From contig NZ_CP107945.1 of assembly GCF_036057275.1 (NCBI RefSeq), forward strand, positions 930,001-994,000: a DNA stretch of 64,000 nucleotides, written 5' to 3'. Source of the stretch: Streptomyces sp. NBC_00390. GTDB taxonomy: Bacteria; Actinomycetota; Actinomycetes; Streptomycetales; Streptomycetaceae. A model generated the notes under the pieces. The model saw nothing but the letters and a program-made list of their open reading frames with translations. It was not told the origin of the DNA and ran no database searches. The translations under genes and the position numbers were made by a program. This document shows, piece after piece, positions 18,252-27,334 of this stretch (the first letter of the stretch is position 1; the number at the start of each line of letters is the position of its first letter).

Positions 18252-19547
18252 TCAGTGCCTCGGGCTGCTCGCCGAGGCGACGCGCCGCTCCTCCCCGGCG
18301 GGAGGATCGCCCGCGGCGTCGCCGTAGTCGCCGATCGCCTCCGTACTGCCTGCGCGCCGCTTGAACAGATGCAGCAGCGGGCCGGCCATCGCCGTCGTCA
18401 CCAGGGCCATGACCACCATCAGGGAGTACAACGCCGGGTCCAGGACGCCGAGTTGGAGGCCGATGGTGAGGATGACGATCTCGGTGAGCCCTCGGGTGTT
18501 CATCAGGGTCGCCAGCACACCGCTCTGAAGGGCCGGTACGCCGTTGGCCCGGGCGCCGACGAAGGCGCCGATGAACTTGCCCGAGATCGCCACGAGCAGG
18601 ATGAGGCCGAGTTCCCCGAGACCCTGCAGCCCGGTGCCCGACAGGTCGACCTTCAGGCCCGCGACGACGAAGAACGCGGGAAGCAGGAGCAGCCGGCTGA
18701 GGTGCTCGAACCGGTCGACGACCTGGACCCGGACCAGCTCCGAGGTCTGGCGCGGCATGACCACGCCGAACAGGAAGGCGCCGAAGACGAAATGCACGCC
18801 CAGCCACTCGGCCGCCCAGCAGGACAGCATCAGACCGCCGAGCACGACGATGAGCCGGTCGGAGGTGATCCGGCCACCGCTCCTGCGCTCGTCGAACAGC
18901 AGCCGCAGCCCCGGCTTGACCAGGAAGAACATCACGGCCAGATAGACCGGTGCGAGCAGCATCGACCATTGGTCGCCACCGCCCGAGACCGTCACGACCA
19001 CGGCCAGCAGCGACCACGCGACAATGTCGTCGAACGCGGCGCTGGCCAGGGCGATCCCGCCGATCCGGGTCCGGCCCAGCCCGCTGTCGGACAGGATCCT
19101 GGCCAGTACGGGAAAGGCGGTGACGGACATGGCCGCACCCATGAACAGCACGAATCCGGTCCGGCTGACGGACTCATGACGTCCAATCAGATGCAGAGCC
19201 AGCAGCCCGCCGAGAGCGAACGGAAGAGCGACGGAGCACAGTGAGACACTCGCCGCCACCTTCCCCTTGCCGCGCATCAGCGCCAGGTCCAGTTCGTAGC
19301 CGATGACGAACATGAACAGCACCAGGCCGAGGTTGGCCAGGGCGGCCAGCAGTGGCCGGATGTCGGCGGGGAAGAGGAAGTCGGCGATCGCCCCGTTCAG
19401 CAAGGACGGGCCCACCAGGATGCCTGCGAGGATCTCGCCGACCACGGGTGGCTGCCCGAGCCGGCGAGCGGCCGCGCCGAGCAGCCGGCTGAGCACCAGG
19501 ATGGCCGCGAGTGCGACGAAGAGGAACTGAAGTTGATGAGGAGTCAT
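18252..19547 (-). CDS. CPA2-family cation:proton antiporter
   Basis: A 431-residue Na+/H+ (or K+/H+) exchanger-type membrane protein with about twelve segments. Typical CPA2 cues are PPVVGEILAGILVGPSLL near residue 35 and the paired-acid helix region near DDIVAWSLLAVVVTV. The ATG at 19547 is preferred to the GTG two codons earlier because AGGGGG sits seven bases upstream. The C-terminus is a short charged tail. It may belong to the host chromosome's stress functions or serve self-protection against an ionophoric or DNA-damaging product. Confidence 0.85.
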   Translation of the reverse strand: MTPHQLQFLFVALAAILVLSRLLGAAARRLGQPPVVGEILAGILVGPSLLNGAIADFLFPADIRPLLAALANLGLVLFMFVIGYELDLALMRGKGKVAASVSLCSVALPFALGGLLALHLIGRHESVSRTGFVLFMGAAMSVTAFPVLARILSDSGLGRTRIGGIALASAAFDDIVAWSLLAVVVTVSGGGDQWSMLLAPVYLAVMFFLVKPGLRLLFDERRSGGRITSDRLIVVLGGLMLSCWAAEWLGVHFVFGAFLFGVVMPRQTSELVRVQVVDRFEHLSRLLLLPAFFVVAGLKVDLSGTGLQGLGELGLILLVAISGKFIGAFVGARANGVPALQSGVLATLMNTRGLTEIVILTIGLQLGVLDPALYSLMVVMALVTTAMAGPLLHLFKRRAGSTEAIGDYGDAAGDPPAGEERRVASASSPRH

Positions 19548-19643
19548 GAACACGCCCCCTGAGCGACTGCGACGTGCTGACGGCGGGGTCCGGCAGCAGC
19601 TGTCACGACGCTAAGGGGGCGCGCTCAAGGGTCTGTTGAAGGA

Positions 19644-20132
19644 TCAGACGTTGTCCCTCCGGGTGCCCTGGCGGACGCTCTCGGGGGCGTGGACCGTCGG
19701 CAGCGTGCCGTCCCGGTGTGCCGTACGGCAGTCGTCGACGAACTCGCGGGAGAACATCGCCGTGAGTGTCGCGACGCCGCCGCGCACGATCCGGATCTCG
19801 CTGCGCTTCAGCACACCGGTCAGCCGCAGCCGCCGGCCGCCGGATGCGGAGTGCCGCTGCGCGTCCTTGACCTCGGACCGGCCCTCGTACGCGAGCCCCG
19901 ACTCGTCGAGGACGGTGCCGTCCGGCACGAGGATCTTGAGGATGGAGCGCTCGGCGGTGATGCGGACCTCGAGGTCGCCCTCGGGGATCTGCGCGGAGCG
20001 CAGGTCCACGTGGACCGAGCCGCGTCGGGCCGTGACCTCGACGGTGCGGGAGTCGGTCCAGTGCCCCAGCCGCTTGACGTTCGTGTAGTAGGCCTCGATC
20101 TGTGCGGTGGTGCCGTTCTTCTGGGTGTTCAT
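19644..20132 (-). CDS. Hypothetical protein with a beta-rich, DUF-like middle
   Basis: A 162-residue protein that was not assigned to a characterised family. The middle (VEVTARRGSVHVDLRSAQI, DLEVRITAERSILKILVPDG) has the alternating pattern of a beta-sandwich like those at the C-terminus of some membrane stress proteins. There is no signal peptide or membrane segment. It is divergent from the MarR gene, with a 125-base shared promoter region carrying inverted repeats, so it is a likely MarR target. High GC3 supports that it is a real gene. Confidence 0.65.
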   Translation of the reverse strand: MNTQKNGTTAQIEAYYTNVKRLGHWTDSRTVEVTARRGSVHVDLRSAQIPEGDLEVRITAERSILKILVPDGTVLDESGLAYEGRSEVKDAQRHSASGGRRLRLTGVLKRSEIRIVRGGVATLTAMFSREFVDDCRTAHRDGTLPTVHAPESVRQGTRRDNV

Positions 20133-20184
20133 CGCAGTGTTCCTTCCGGGAACCCGGGCAACGACCCGATCGTGATTCGAAGGG

Positions 20185-20266
20185 TTGACTTCGCTTGGCG
20201 CTCGACTATCTTGATTGCCAAGCTATCGATATTTATCTTGAAGGTCGAGTTACTTGGATGTCAAGT
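20185..20266 (+). promoter_or_regulatory. MarR promoter and operator-like repeats
   Basis: A -35-like TTGACT is at 20185-20190. CTTGGC (20194-20199) and GCCAAG (20217-20222) form an inverted repeat. TATCTTGA occurs twice (20207-20214 and 20234-20241). ACTTG-GATGT-CAAGT (20252-20266) is an inverted repeat that spans the MarR start codon. MarR proteins usually bind such palindromes, so autorepression and control of the divergent gene are likely. The region is notably AT-rich for this genome. Confidence 0.5.
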
Positions 20267-20719
20267 GATAACGGGAAAAATCTTCAGCAGGAGCTCGCCA
20301 CCGAGATCCGGGCACTCCAGACGGCCGTCGACTCCTTCGACGCCGCTGCTGCCGACCGCCTCGGTGTGGGCCGCACCGATCTGCACGCCCTGGACGTCCT
20401 CATGCAGCGCGAAAGCGCCGCACCCAGCGAACTGGGTGCGGCGCTCGGACTCACCACGGGCAGTGTCACGGCCCTGCTGGACCGCCTGGACCGGCTCGGC
20501 TATCTCACCCGCTCCCCCGACCCCAGGGACCGGCGCAAATCGATCGTGCGGCCGACCCCGAAAGCCGTACAGGCCGTGGAGGAGATCTTCGGCCCGCTCG
20601 CGGTCGACGGGTTCCAGCAGGTCGCCCGCTACAGCACCGAGCAGCTCGAGCTGCTGCTGGACTTCATGCGCAGCAGCCGCGAGCTGCAGGAAAGGCACCT
20701 CGAGCGGATCCGGTCATGA
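20258..20719 (+). CDS. MarR-family transcriptional regulator
   Basis: A 153-residue winged-helix regulator. The recognition region is APSELGAALGLTTGSVTALLDRLDRLGYL followed by the wing RSPDPRDRRKSIVRPT, a clear MarR pattern. MarR proteins are ligand-released repressors, often responding to phenolic compounds. An ATG at 20258 is used rather than the upstream start because the protein then begins at the normal MarR N-terminus. It sits between a divergent unknown gene and convergent methyltransferase/hydroxylase genes. Confidence 0.85.
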   Translation: MSSDNGKNLQQELATEIRALQTAVDSFDAAAADRLGVGRTDLHALDVLMQRESAAPSELGAALGLTTGSVTALLDRLDRLGYLTRSPDPRDRRKSIVRPTPKAVQAVEEIFGPLAVDGFQQVARYSTEQLELLLDFMRSSRELQERHLERIRS

Positions 20720-20729
20720 GACGAGGACA

Positions 20730-21752
20730 TCAGTCCTTGTGTGCCACGACCAGGGTCACGTCGTGCCCGAGTGCGGTGTGGGTGACCTCGGCGTAGCCGG
20801 CCTCCCGCATCCACTCGGCGCACTGCTCGAACCGGTAGCCCTTGCCGTGCGGCGTCATCAGCTGCAGGTTCAGGCTGCGGATCAGATTGCGCAGATAGCT
20901 CTCGTCGTCGTCGACGATCACCGGGTCCCACACCAGGAACGCCCCGCCGGGGCGCACCGCGGCGAAGGTGTTCTTCACCAACTGCTTGCGCTGCTCGTCG
21001 TTCCAGTCGACCAGCGCATGCCCGATCATCAGCACATCCGCCTGCGGCAGCGCGTCGGCGAAGAAGTCACCGCCGTGGTAGCGGACCTTGCCGGCCATGC
21101 CGATGTCGGCCATGTGGGCGGCGAAGTCCCCCTCCAGCTGGGGCAGGTCGAAGACGCACGCGTCCAGATGAGGATGCGCCCTCGCCAGACCGGCCAGGAC
21201 GTTGCCGCGGCAACCACCCAGTTCCAGCACGGAGTTGTACTTCGCCCAGCCGAACGACTCGGTGAGCGCCGGGATGAGCGGGCGGCTGGCGTCCTCCGCC
21301 ATGCCGACCAGCCCGTCCTTCTTCTCGTCGCTGTCGTACAGCTCACCGAACATGTCCTCGCCGGTGTACGTGGCCGCCTGCGGCGCACCCGTACGCAGGG
21401 CCTCACCCAGCTTGTCCCACGCCGGGTACATGACCTGCCCGGCGATCTTCAGGAAGCCGCCGAGATATCCGTCGTCGCCGGGGACCAGGAACTGCCTCGC
21501 CGACCAGGAGTTGGAGAACTCCCCGCCCGCCGAACGCTCCAGGAAGCCCAGTTCGACCAGCGCGGCCAGGAAGTGGTCGGTGCCCCTGGTGTGCAGGCCC
21601 AGCCGCTCCCTGATCTCCTCCTCGGTGCCCGGCTGCTCGGCGAGCGCGGTGAACAGGCCGATCTCGATGCCCGTCAGCACCAGCCGGGCCGGCTGGAAGG
21701 CCATGGCCTGGGCCAGCACGGCGCCGGGATGCGCTACGGCGTCCGCGGTCAT
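20730..21752 (-). CDS. SAM-dependent O-methyltransferase (second of three)
   Basis: A 340-residue aromatic O-methyltransferase with the same two-domain layout as the 14788 enzyme. The SAM motif is SVLELGGCRGNVLAG, with VLMIGHALVDWNDEQ and RPGGAFLVWDP downstream. The start ATG at 21752 follows GAGAGGAGACGTGGAG. It lies 14 bases after the hydroxylase stop, so hydroxylation and methylation of the same ring position would be a natural pair. It converges with the MarR gene with only 10 bases between. Confidence 0.9.
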   Translation of the reverse strand: MTADAVAHPGAVLAQAMAFQPARLVLTGIEIGLFTALAEQPGTEEEIRERLGLHTRGTDHFLAALVELGFLERSAGGEFSNSWSARQFLVPGDDGYLGGFLKIAGQVMYPAWDKLGEALRTGAPQAATYTGEDMFGELYDSDEKKDGLVGMAEDASRPLIPALTESFGWAKYNSVLELGGCRGNVLAGLARAHPHLDACVFDLPQLEGDFAAHMADIGMAGKVRYHGGDFFADALPQADVLMIGHALVDWNDEQRKQLVKNTFAAVRPGGAFLVWDPVIVDDDESYLRNLIRSLNLQLMTPHGKGYRFEQCAEWMREAGYAEVTHTALGHDVTLVVAHKD

Positions 21753-21766
21753 CTCCACGTCTCCTC

Positions 21767-23389
21767 TCACGGCGCCGTGACGGCAGCGGTCTCGACGCCC
21801 GAGGCCCGGGCGAGGACGTCCGCGAGCACGCTCTGCGGATCGTCGGCGCCGCCCTCGGACCGCCAGGAGACGAAGGCATCCGGGCGTACCAGCACCGCGC
21901 CGCCCGCGCCGATTCCGTAGACCTCGGCCCAGTCGCGGTCGGTGGGCGTGAGCTCCGCGCCCTTGCCGATGGTGTGCGTACGCAGCGGAATGCCGAGCTT
22001 CTCCGCGAGCGGTGCCGCGGCCTGCGCCCAGGCGCCGCCCTCGGGACCGGTCAGCAGCACGAACGAGTCCCAGAACAGGTCGATCGTGGAGATCGTCTCG
22101 TCGCCCCGCCCGAGCCAGACATGCGGCGCCCGGGTGCCCGGCTCGCCGGTCAGCTCCAGATCCGGGGTGAGCACCTTGGCGCCCTCGGCCCCGACGATGG
22201 AGGTGGAGCGGTACCGGTAACCCAGCGTGATGATCACGTCGTCGACGAAGTCCGCGCGGTCCTGCTCGGTGGAGTACCCGTGCCGGATGCGGTTGCGCAC
22301 CAGCGCCTGCTCCGACATGGCGGTGCCCAGCGGACGCCGCTCGGCGTCGTAGGTGTCGAGCAGCGCCTCGGTGCCCCATCCGTGCTGGACTGCGGCAAGC
22401 TTCCACGACAGGTTGTGCGCGTCGTGGATACCGGTGTTGGCACCGAAGCCGCCGGCCGGGGGGTGTACGTGGGCGGCGTCGCCGGCGAGGAAGACACGGC
22501 CGGCGCGGAAGGTCTCCGAGACCAGCTGGGCGCCCTGCCACGGCACCTTGTCCATGATCTCGACGTCGATGTCCTTGCCCGAGGCCCGGCGGACGATCTC
22601 GATGCACCGCTCGTCGGTGTAGTCCTCGGGCTTCTCGCCCTTCTCCGGGTAGTAGATGGGCGCGGCCAGCCACGGGTCGCAGCCGTGCAGCCGGGACAGG
22701 CCCATCAGCGTGCCACCCGCGGAGGCGTAGCACAGGATGAACTTGGTGTCCTTGAGCAGCACTTCGAGCTCGGGCGCCCGGAAATAGATGCTCAGGGCGT
22801 TGAAGACCGTGCCACGGCCGACGCGCTTGACGCCGAGGGCCTCACGGATGCGGCTGCCCGCTCCGTCGGCGCCCACGAGGTAGTCGGCACGGATGGTGAT
22901 CCGCTTGCCGGTCTCCCCCTCCTCGGCGATGGCGGTGACGCCGTCGGCGTCCTGCTCGAACGAGATCAGCTTGGTGTTGAAGCGGACGTCCGCGCCGTAC
23001 TCCTTGGCCTTGGCCACCAGCACCTTCTCGTACCGGTCCTGGCCACAGCCCATCACCCGCTCGGGGCTGACCGTCTCGCCGTCCAGTGACGGCGACTCCA
23101 GCAGCTCCGCGTTGTCGATGTCCGCGAACGTGTCGACCTTGATGATCCCGCCCTCGAAGTAGGCGTGGGAATCACCCATTTCGAGCGCACGGATGTCCTT
23201 CCCGAGTCCCGCTGCGCGGAACAGTTCCATGGTGCGGGCCTGCAGACCGGGAGCGCGGGGGAGCATGGAGGTGCTGTCCCTCTTCTCCAGGAGCATCGTC
23301 CGCACGCCACGCCGGCCGCTGAACAGCGCCGTGGACAGGCCAACGGGACCACCACCGACGATCAGCACCGGGATCTTCACGTCATACAT
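21767..23389 (-). CDS. FAD-dependent polyketide hydroxylase
   Basis: A 540-residue class A flavin monooxygenase with the extra C-terminal thioredoxin-like region typical of aromatic polyketide hydroxylases. Motifs are PVLIVGGGPVGLS (GxGxxG), YLVGADGAGSRIREALG (DG) and FLAGDAAHVHPPAGGFG (GD). The ATG at 23389 has GAGGGG six bases upstream and begins the Rossmann strand. Members hydroxylate or carry out Baeyer-Villiger cleavage of quinone rings, the step that creates xanthones in related clusters. Which reaction applies here cannot be read off. Confidence 0.9.
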   Translation of the reverse strand: MYDVKIPVLIVGGGPVGLSTALFSGRRGVRTMLLEKRDSTSMLPRAPGLQARTMELFRAAGLGKDIRALEMGDSHAYFEGGIIKVDTFADIDNAELLESPSLDGETVSPERVMGCGQDRYEKVLVAKAKEYGADVRFNTKLISFEQDADGVTAIAEEGETGKRITIRADYLVGADGAGSRIREALGVKRVGRGTVFNALSIYFRAPELEVLLKDTKFILCYASAGGTLMGLSRLHGCDPWLAAPIYYPEKGEKPEDYTDERCIEIVRRASGKDIDVEIMDKVPWQGAQLVSETFRAGRVFLAGDAAHVHPPAGGFGANTGIHDAHNLSWKLAAVQHGWGTEALLDTYDAERRPLGTAMSEQALVRNRIRHGYSTEQDRADFVDDVIITLGYRYRSTSIVGAEGAKVLTPDLELTGEPGTRAPHVWLGRGDETISTIDLFWDSFVLLTGPEGGAWAQAAAPLAEKLGIPLRTHTIGKGAELTPTDRDWAEVYGIGAGGAVLVRPDAFVSWRSEGGADDPQSVLADVLARASGVETAAVTAP

Positions 23390-24051
23390 GCATATCCCCT
23401 CTGGGCAAGCTGGGCTTCCGCCGGGATCCCTCCACGGCACCCCTGATGAGTAGCCACTTCGACTTGAGAGGCAGTGGAGATGCGGCGGTGGCCACCGGTG
23501 CCGCCGACGGCCCCGGGCCTTCTCCGGCCGCCCCGGTACGGCGGTCCGGACGGACGATGTGCTGCCACTGCTGCCAGGTCAGGGCCACTGACCGCAGTTT
23601 CGTGAACGCTCTTCCGGGTGTTGGGGCCGCCGAGTTGGCGGAGCCGCCGATTCCTGACCGGCCAAGCAGCCGGCGCGTGCCTCAAGGGCCGTAGCCGTCT
23701 GCTCGCGCCAGTCCGCGTACGCGGCCCAGTCGGCTTCGCTCGGCCTCAGTCAGGATGGGGTCCGCAGGCCATCGACCGGCCTCTCAGCTTGGGCGGCTGC
23801 GACGGGTCGGGGCCGATTCCCGTGATGACCTGCGTGCATGGCTGCTTCGAGGTCTCGGTGGGCGTCGGCGCTTTCACCGCGGGTCCCCGGCCTCATTGAC
23901 GTAGTCCTATGAATTCTCGTGCTCGTCAGTCCTGAATACGCATCTCTCGTGGGTCGTACACGGCGTTCACCACGAGGGCGACTGCGACAACTCATCGGCG
24001 GCCTCATCGTCAAGGCCAGGCGCGTGCACGCCCTTCTGCAGCCGGAGTGAT
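23390..24051. other. 662-base region without a recognisable gene
   Basis: No open frame here has both a ribosome site and family similarity. The left edge should contain the promoter of the flavin hydroxylase operon. The right part drops in GC toward the neighbouring Hsp90-TIR gene. Short open frames on both strands look random. It probably includes the left junction of the accessory island. Confidence 0.4.
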
Positions 24052-26475
24052 TCAATCGTGATTCGACGTCTGACGCAGAGTCTCCACGATCATATTGGTC
24101 GCCCTGCGAAAGGCATCGACCCAGTCTGCAGGTTGATCGCCGACTGCAATTCGGACGTTGTCGCCTTCCAAGTTACCGTAGAATTGTTGGGCTACGCCCT
24201 TGTCGACGATGAGCAGGACAGGGATTCCGCATGCGCGCGCAGCTCCTTTCTCTTCGATTACCCAAGTGGAAGCGATTGACCCCCCATCGCCCGCTATCTT
24301 GTCGCGAGGCGTCAGGACGCCGACGAACATGGAAGAAGACCTGATCCGGCGAAGTATTTGCTCAGACAGCGATCCGGCGGCGTCCACCTGTCCGTCGATG
24401 ACCGATATCCCTCGGTCCTGAAGCAGATGCTTGAACGTTTGGACAAGTTGAGCTGTCGGCTCATCGTACCCATAGGCGAGAAATACCGTTCCGTCTTCCC
24501 TCTTCAATATCCCACTCCTGAGAAGCTCTGCTTCCTTTTCCCCTACTCGCTTCTGGGCCTCGGAGACCATTTGGCGCAGCCGAGCCAACTCTGAATCCAG
24601 ATCCGTTGAGCGCCGCAGGAAACTGAGCATCAGGCTGGACAGACTGGGCGCCATTTCAGCGATGACACGAGTGTTCGCGTCACCGAACACCAGGACCGAC
24701 ATGAAGTAGATTTGCTTCAGCGCCAATTTTATGTGCGAGTCAACACCGTGTTCTCTGGTATAGCGCAGGATTTCCTGCACCAGGATATTGTTGGCATTGA
24801 TGCACAGGGTGTAAGGGCGATAGTTTCCCGGACTGGCTGCGCCCACGAGTAGCTGTATGACTTCCTCCCGCCCCTCGGGCGTGGACCAGTCCAACTCTCT
24901 GTCATGGCCGTCCTGGTCGCCAACCGGTACGATCACCCCAGCCAGCTCCGAGGGCTCGAATTTACTCAACCGGGCGTTGTAACCGAGTGCGCGGCAGGTC
25001 TCTGAGATGATCCTGGCGTCATCAGCGTCGCACTCGAAGTTCAGGACATACTCAAGTCCGTCCTCTATGGGGACCAGCGCAAGAGACGAGTTGTCAGCCC
25101 CGTATTGCTGGAGAAAATCGCGCTCATAGAAGTTTCGCGCGTCGATGAAGTGGAGCCCGCGTTCATCGAAGAGCAGGCTTTCCTGCACCCCTGCACTTTC
25201 ATGGCGTCGGAATCCCTGTGCGAAGTAGAAGAGAACCTTCTTGCCGCCCTCTTCGATACACTTTCCTTGCGTAATTGCAGTTGCAAGGGACATCCGTTCC
25301 CCGCCGATGCGGAATGGGATGATGTCTCGCACTGCCCGGTAGAAATCTCCCTCGCCATAGCGCGCATCTTCCACTGCGGATCGCATGATGTCTTCTGCGT
25401 GGATATCAAATACGCTGTTCCAGCGCTGCCGTATCCGGGATCTACGGTCTGATAGGTCACGCACCATGGCTTGAGTCAGCTTTCCCGCTACAACCTTCTT
25501 GACCGCCTTCCATGTCGTGTTCTTCATCACGTCGTCGCGGCCAAGCGTCAAGTCAAGATCTGGGCACTCGATACCCCCGAGAACGAAGCGTGCCCATGAG
25601 GGAAGGCCATCCCTGATCTCGCCGACGTAGAGACCAGACGTATAAACCCGAGGCTCTTCACTCCAAAACTGCTGATCAGGGATGGCGAGGTATCCGGAGA
25701 TACTCAGGTGCGGTACGGATTCTGAGCCGATGATAACCGGGCCATCGTGATCGATGTAGAAGTTGACCAGCGGCCGTCTGTTGAAATTCGAACGCAGATA
25801 GGCGTCGGCAAGACCTTGATTGTCTGTATCACTCCAGGGCGGCAGTTCATGGTTTGCCGGTAGAGCCGAGCTGTTGATGTAGTAGGGCGTTCGAATGAAC
25901 GGGCAATACTTCGCAAGCGCCTCGGTGATGGTCATGGTGTTGATCTTGTTGCGGAACTCCTCCTTAAGGACAAGTGTGACGGTCGTGCCTCGGGACAAAG
26001 GCTTCGGGCTCGGCCGCAGATCGTAGTAGCCGTCTCCTTTCGAGTGCCACAAGGACCCAGGCCCGCTTTCTTGCTGATGGCGAGTTTCAATGTGAACATC
26101 ATCGGCGATGATAAATGTGGAAAGAAAGCCGATGCCGAACTGCCCGGCGATTCCTCGCGCCGGCTTGAAGTGCTTCCTCTCCAACTCCTTTCGAAGCTCT
26201 GCCTTCGTGGACGACGCGATGGTGCTCAATACCTCTTTGAGACACCTTTCATCCATCCCGATTCCGCTGTCAGTGATTGATAACCTGTGATTCTTGGAGT
26301 CGACAGAAATGTCGATGCGTCCTTTTGGTGCACCCAGGAGCCCCTCCGCGAGGATGCATGCGTCGTTGGCGTTCTGCAGGAGTTCTCGCAGTGAAATGGT
26401 GGGATCGTTGTAGAGATTTAGACCTAGGCGGCGGGTCAGTTCGGGAATGTTCGTTTCGAAGCCGTAACGCGCCAT
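24052..26475 (-). CDS. Hsp90-like GHKL ATPase fused to a C-terminal TIR-like domain
   Basis: An 807-residue protein not expected in a polyketide cluster. Residues 1-230 are a Bergerat-fold ATPase of the Hsp90/HtpG group: LRELLQNANDA (Glu31, Asn35), ITDSGIGMD (Asp69-Gly73), GQFGIGFLSTF (111-121) and RGTTVTLVL. The middle is Hsp90-like but diverged, ending in a charged helix near 617-657. Residues 664-807 look like a TIR domain: VFLAYGYDEP start, SSMFVGVLTPRD, then STWVIEEKG with a Glu at 741/742 in the place of the catalytic Glu, then IPVLLIVDKG. The base composition is much less GC-rich than its neighbours, with many A/T third positions, a sign of transfer. AAGGA precedes the ATG. A sensor-ATPase plus NADase effector suggests anti-phage defence (inference). 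The TIR call rests on pattern only. Confidence 0.8.
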   Translation of the reverse strand: MARYGFETNIPELTRRLGLNLYNDPTISLRELLQNANDACILAEGLLGAPKGRIDISVDSKNHRLSITDSGIGMDERCLKEVLSTIASSTKAELRKELERKHFKPARGIAGQFGIGFLSTFIIADDVHIETRHQQESGPGSLWHSKGDGYYDLRPSPKPLSRGTTVTLVLKEEFRNKINTMTITEALAKYCPFIRTPYYINSSALPANHELPPWSDTDNQGLADAYLRSNFNRRPLVNFYIDHDGPVIIGSESVPHLSISGYLAIPDQQFWSEEPRVYTSGLYVGEIRDGLPSWARFVLGGIECPDLDLTLGRDDVMKNTTWKAVKKVVAGKLTQAMVRDLSDRRSRIRQRWNSVFDIHAEDIMRSAVEDARYGEGDFYRAVRDIIPFRIGGERMSLATAITQGKCIEEGGKKVLFYFAQGFRRHESAGVQESLLFDERGLHFIDARNFYERDFLQQYGADNSSLALVPIEDGLEYVLNFECDADDARIISETCRALGYNARLSKFEPSELAGVIVPVGDQDGHDRELDWSTPEGREEVIQLLVGAASPGNYRPYTLCINANNILVQEILRYTREHGVDSHIKLALKQIYFMSVLVFGDANTRVIAEMAPSLSSLMLSFLRRSTDLDSELARLRQMVSEAQKRVGEKEAELLRSGILKREDGTVFLAYGYDEPTAQLVQTFKHLLQDRGISVIDGQVDAAGSLSEQILRRIRSSSMFVGVLTPRDKIAGDGGSIASTWVIEEKGAARACGIPVLLIVDKGVAQQFYGNLEGDNVRIAVGDQPADWVDAFRRATNMIVETLRQTSNHD

Positions 26476-26967
26476 GCGTAATTTTCCTTGATGATCGAGT
26501 CTCGAGTGGGCGTGGTCGGCGGAATTTATGTGCCCCTGAGGTTTAGCGCGGTGCCCTGACCCCCTGCCGCCGTAGGTATTTTGGCATGGTTTCCTACGCG
26601 GCCACCAGGCCCATTCACCTGATCATCCAGAGCCTTCGCACGGTTCCAGCGATCTCGGACAGTGCACTAGTTCGAAACTTCAATCGTCAGAGATCATGCG
26701 GTACTTGGAAGTGCCGGTGTGCGTCTACGAAGGTCGACGCAGACTTCATGACCGAGTCAAGACGGGGCCCCGCTGGTGTCAGAGATCTTCGCCGGCGGCC
26801 GCGAGGCCTTCCCTGACCTGGCGGTGGACTCGTGCTCGGCGCGGTGGCAGGGAGCGTCGAAGCACGCGTGTTGAGCTGCGCGAAGATCGCAGTTCCACGA
26901 CGCGCATGGGGGCGCGCACGGCGTCGACTCCGTGGCAGCGATGGTCCTTCGTGCGGGCGCGTGTCTT

Positions 26968-27260
26968 CTACGGATCGGAGGCGAGGGCTCTCAACTGGTC
27001 GAAGATTTCTGGGGAGTCCCCGACATCGTCAGCGACCTCCTGCGTCCGGGGTGTGCGCCGGGCGACAACGGCAGGAGCTGCACAGTGATGTGCAGCTGCT
27101 CGCCGGCGCCCGCGGACGGTCGTGCATCACCTCCGCCGGGCCGACCGTCCGGCGCAGCACCGCTTCGTCGAGGATCGCCCAGAGTCGGGCCGGATGCTCG
27201 CCGCCCGATCTGAGCGTGAGTGCCCAGGGTGTCGAGCACCTCTCGTACCCGTCGGTGCGG
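26968..27260 (-). pseudogene. Decayed C-terminal part of an XRE/DUF5753 regulator
   Basis: Three consecutive pieces of the DUF5753 domain can be read on the minus strand, each in a different frame. They are RLWAILDEAVLRRTVGPAEVM, then GEQLHITVQLLPLSPGAHPG, then PEIFDQLRALASDP before a stop at 26968. The order and spacing match the C-terminal domain of the common Streptomyces helix-turn-helix regulators. The N-terminal HTH is absent. At least two frameshifts separate the parts, so this is a dead remnant. The rest of 26476-27334 shows no other recognisable gene. Confidence 0.65.
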
Positions 27261-27334
27261 GCGACCTGACGTGCGTCGGCGCAGCGGCCTGCGGCTGTGT
27301 CCGTCTCCCCTGCCGCTGCGCCTGTTCCTCGGTC

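Noticed and set aside
26586..27088. Plus-strand open frames upstream of the Hsp90-TIR gene
   Set aside because: They are Arg/Ser-rich, lack ribosome sites and overlap the minus-strand DUF5753 remnant. No family resemblance.
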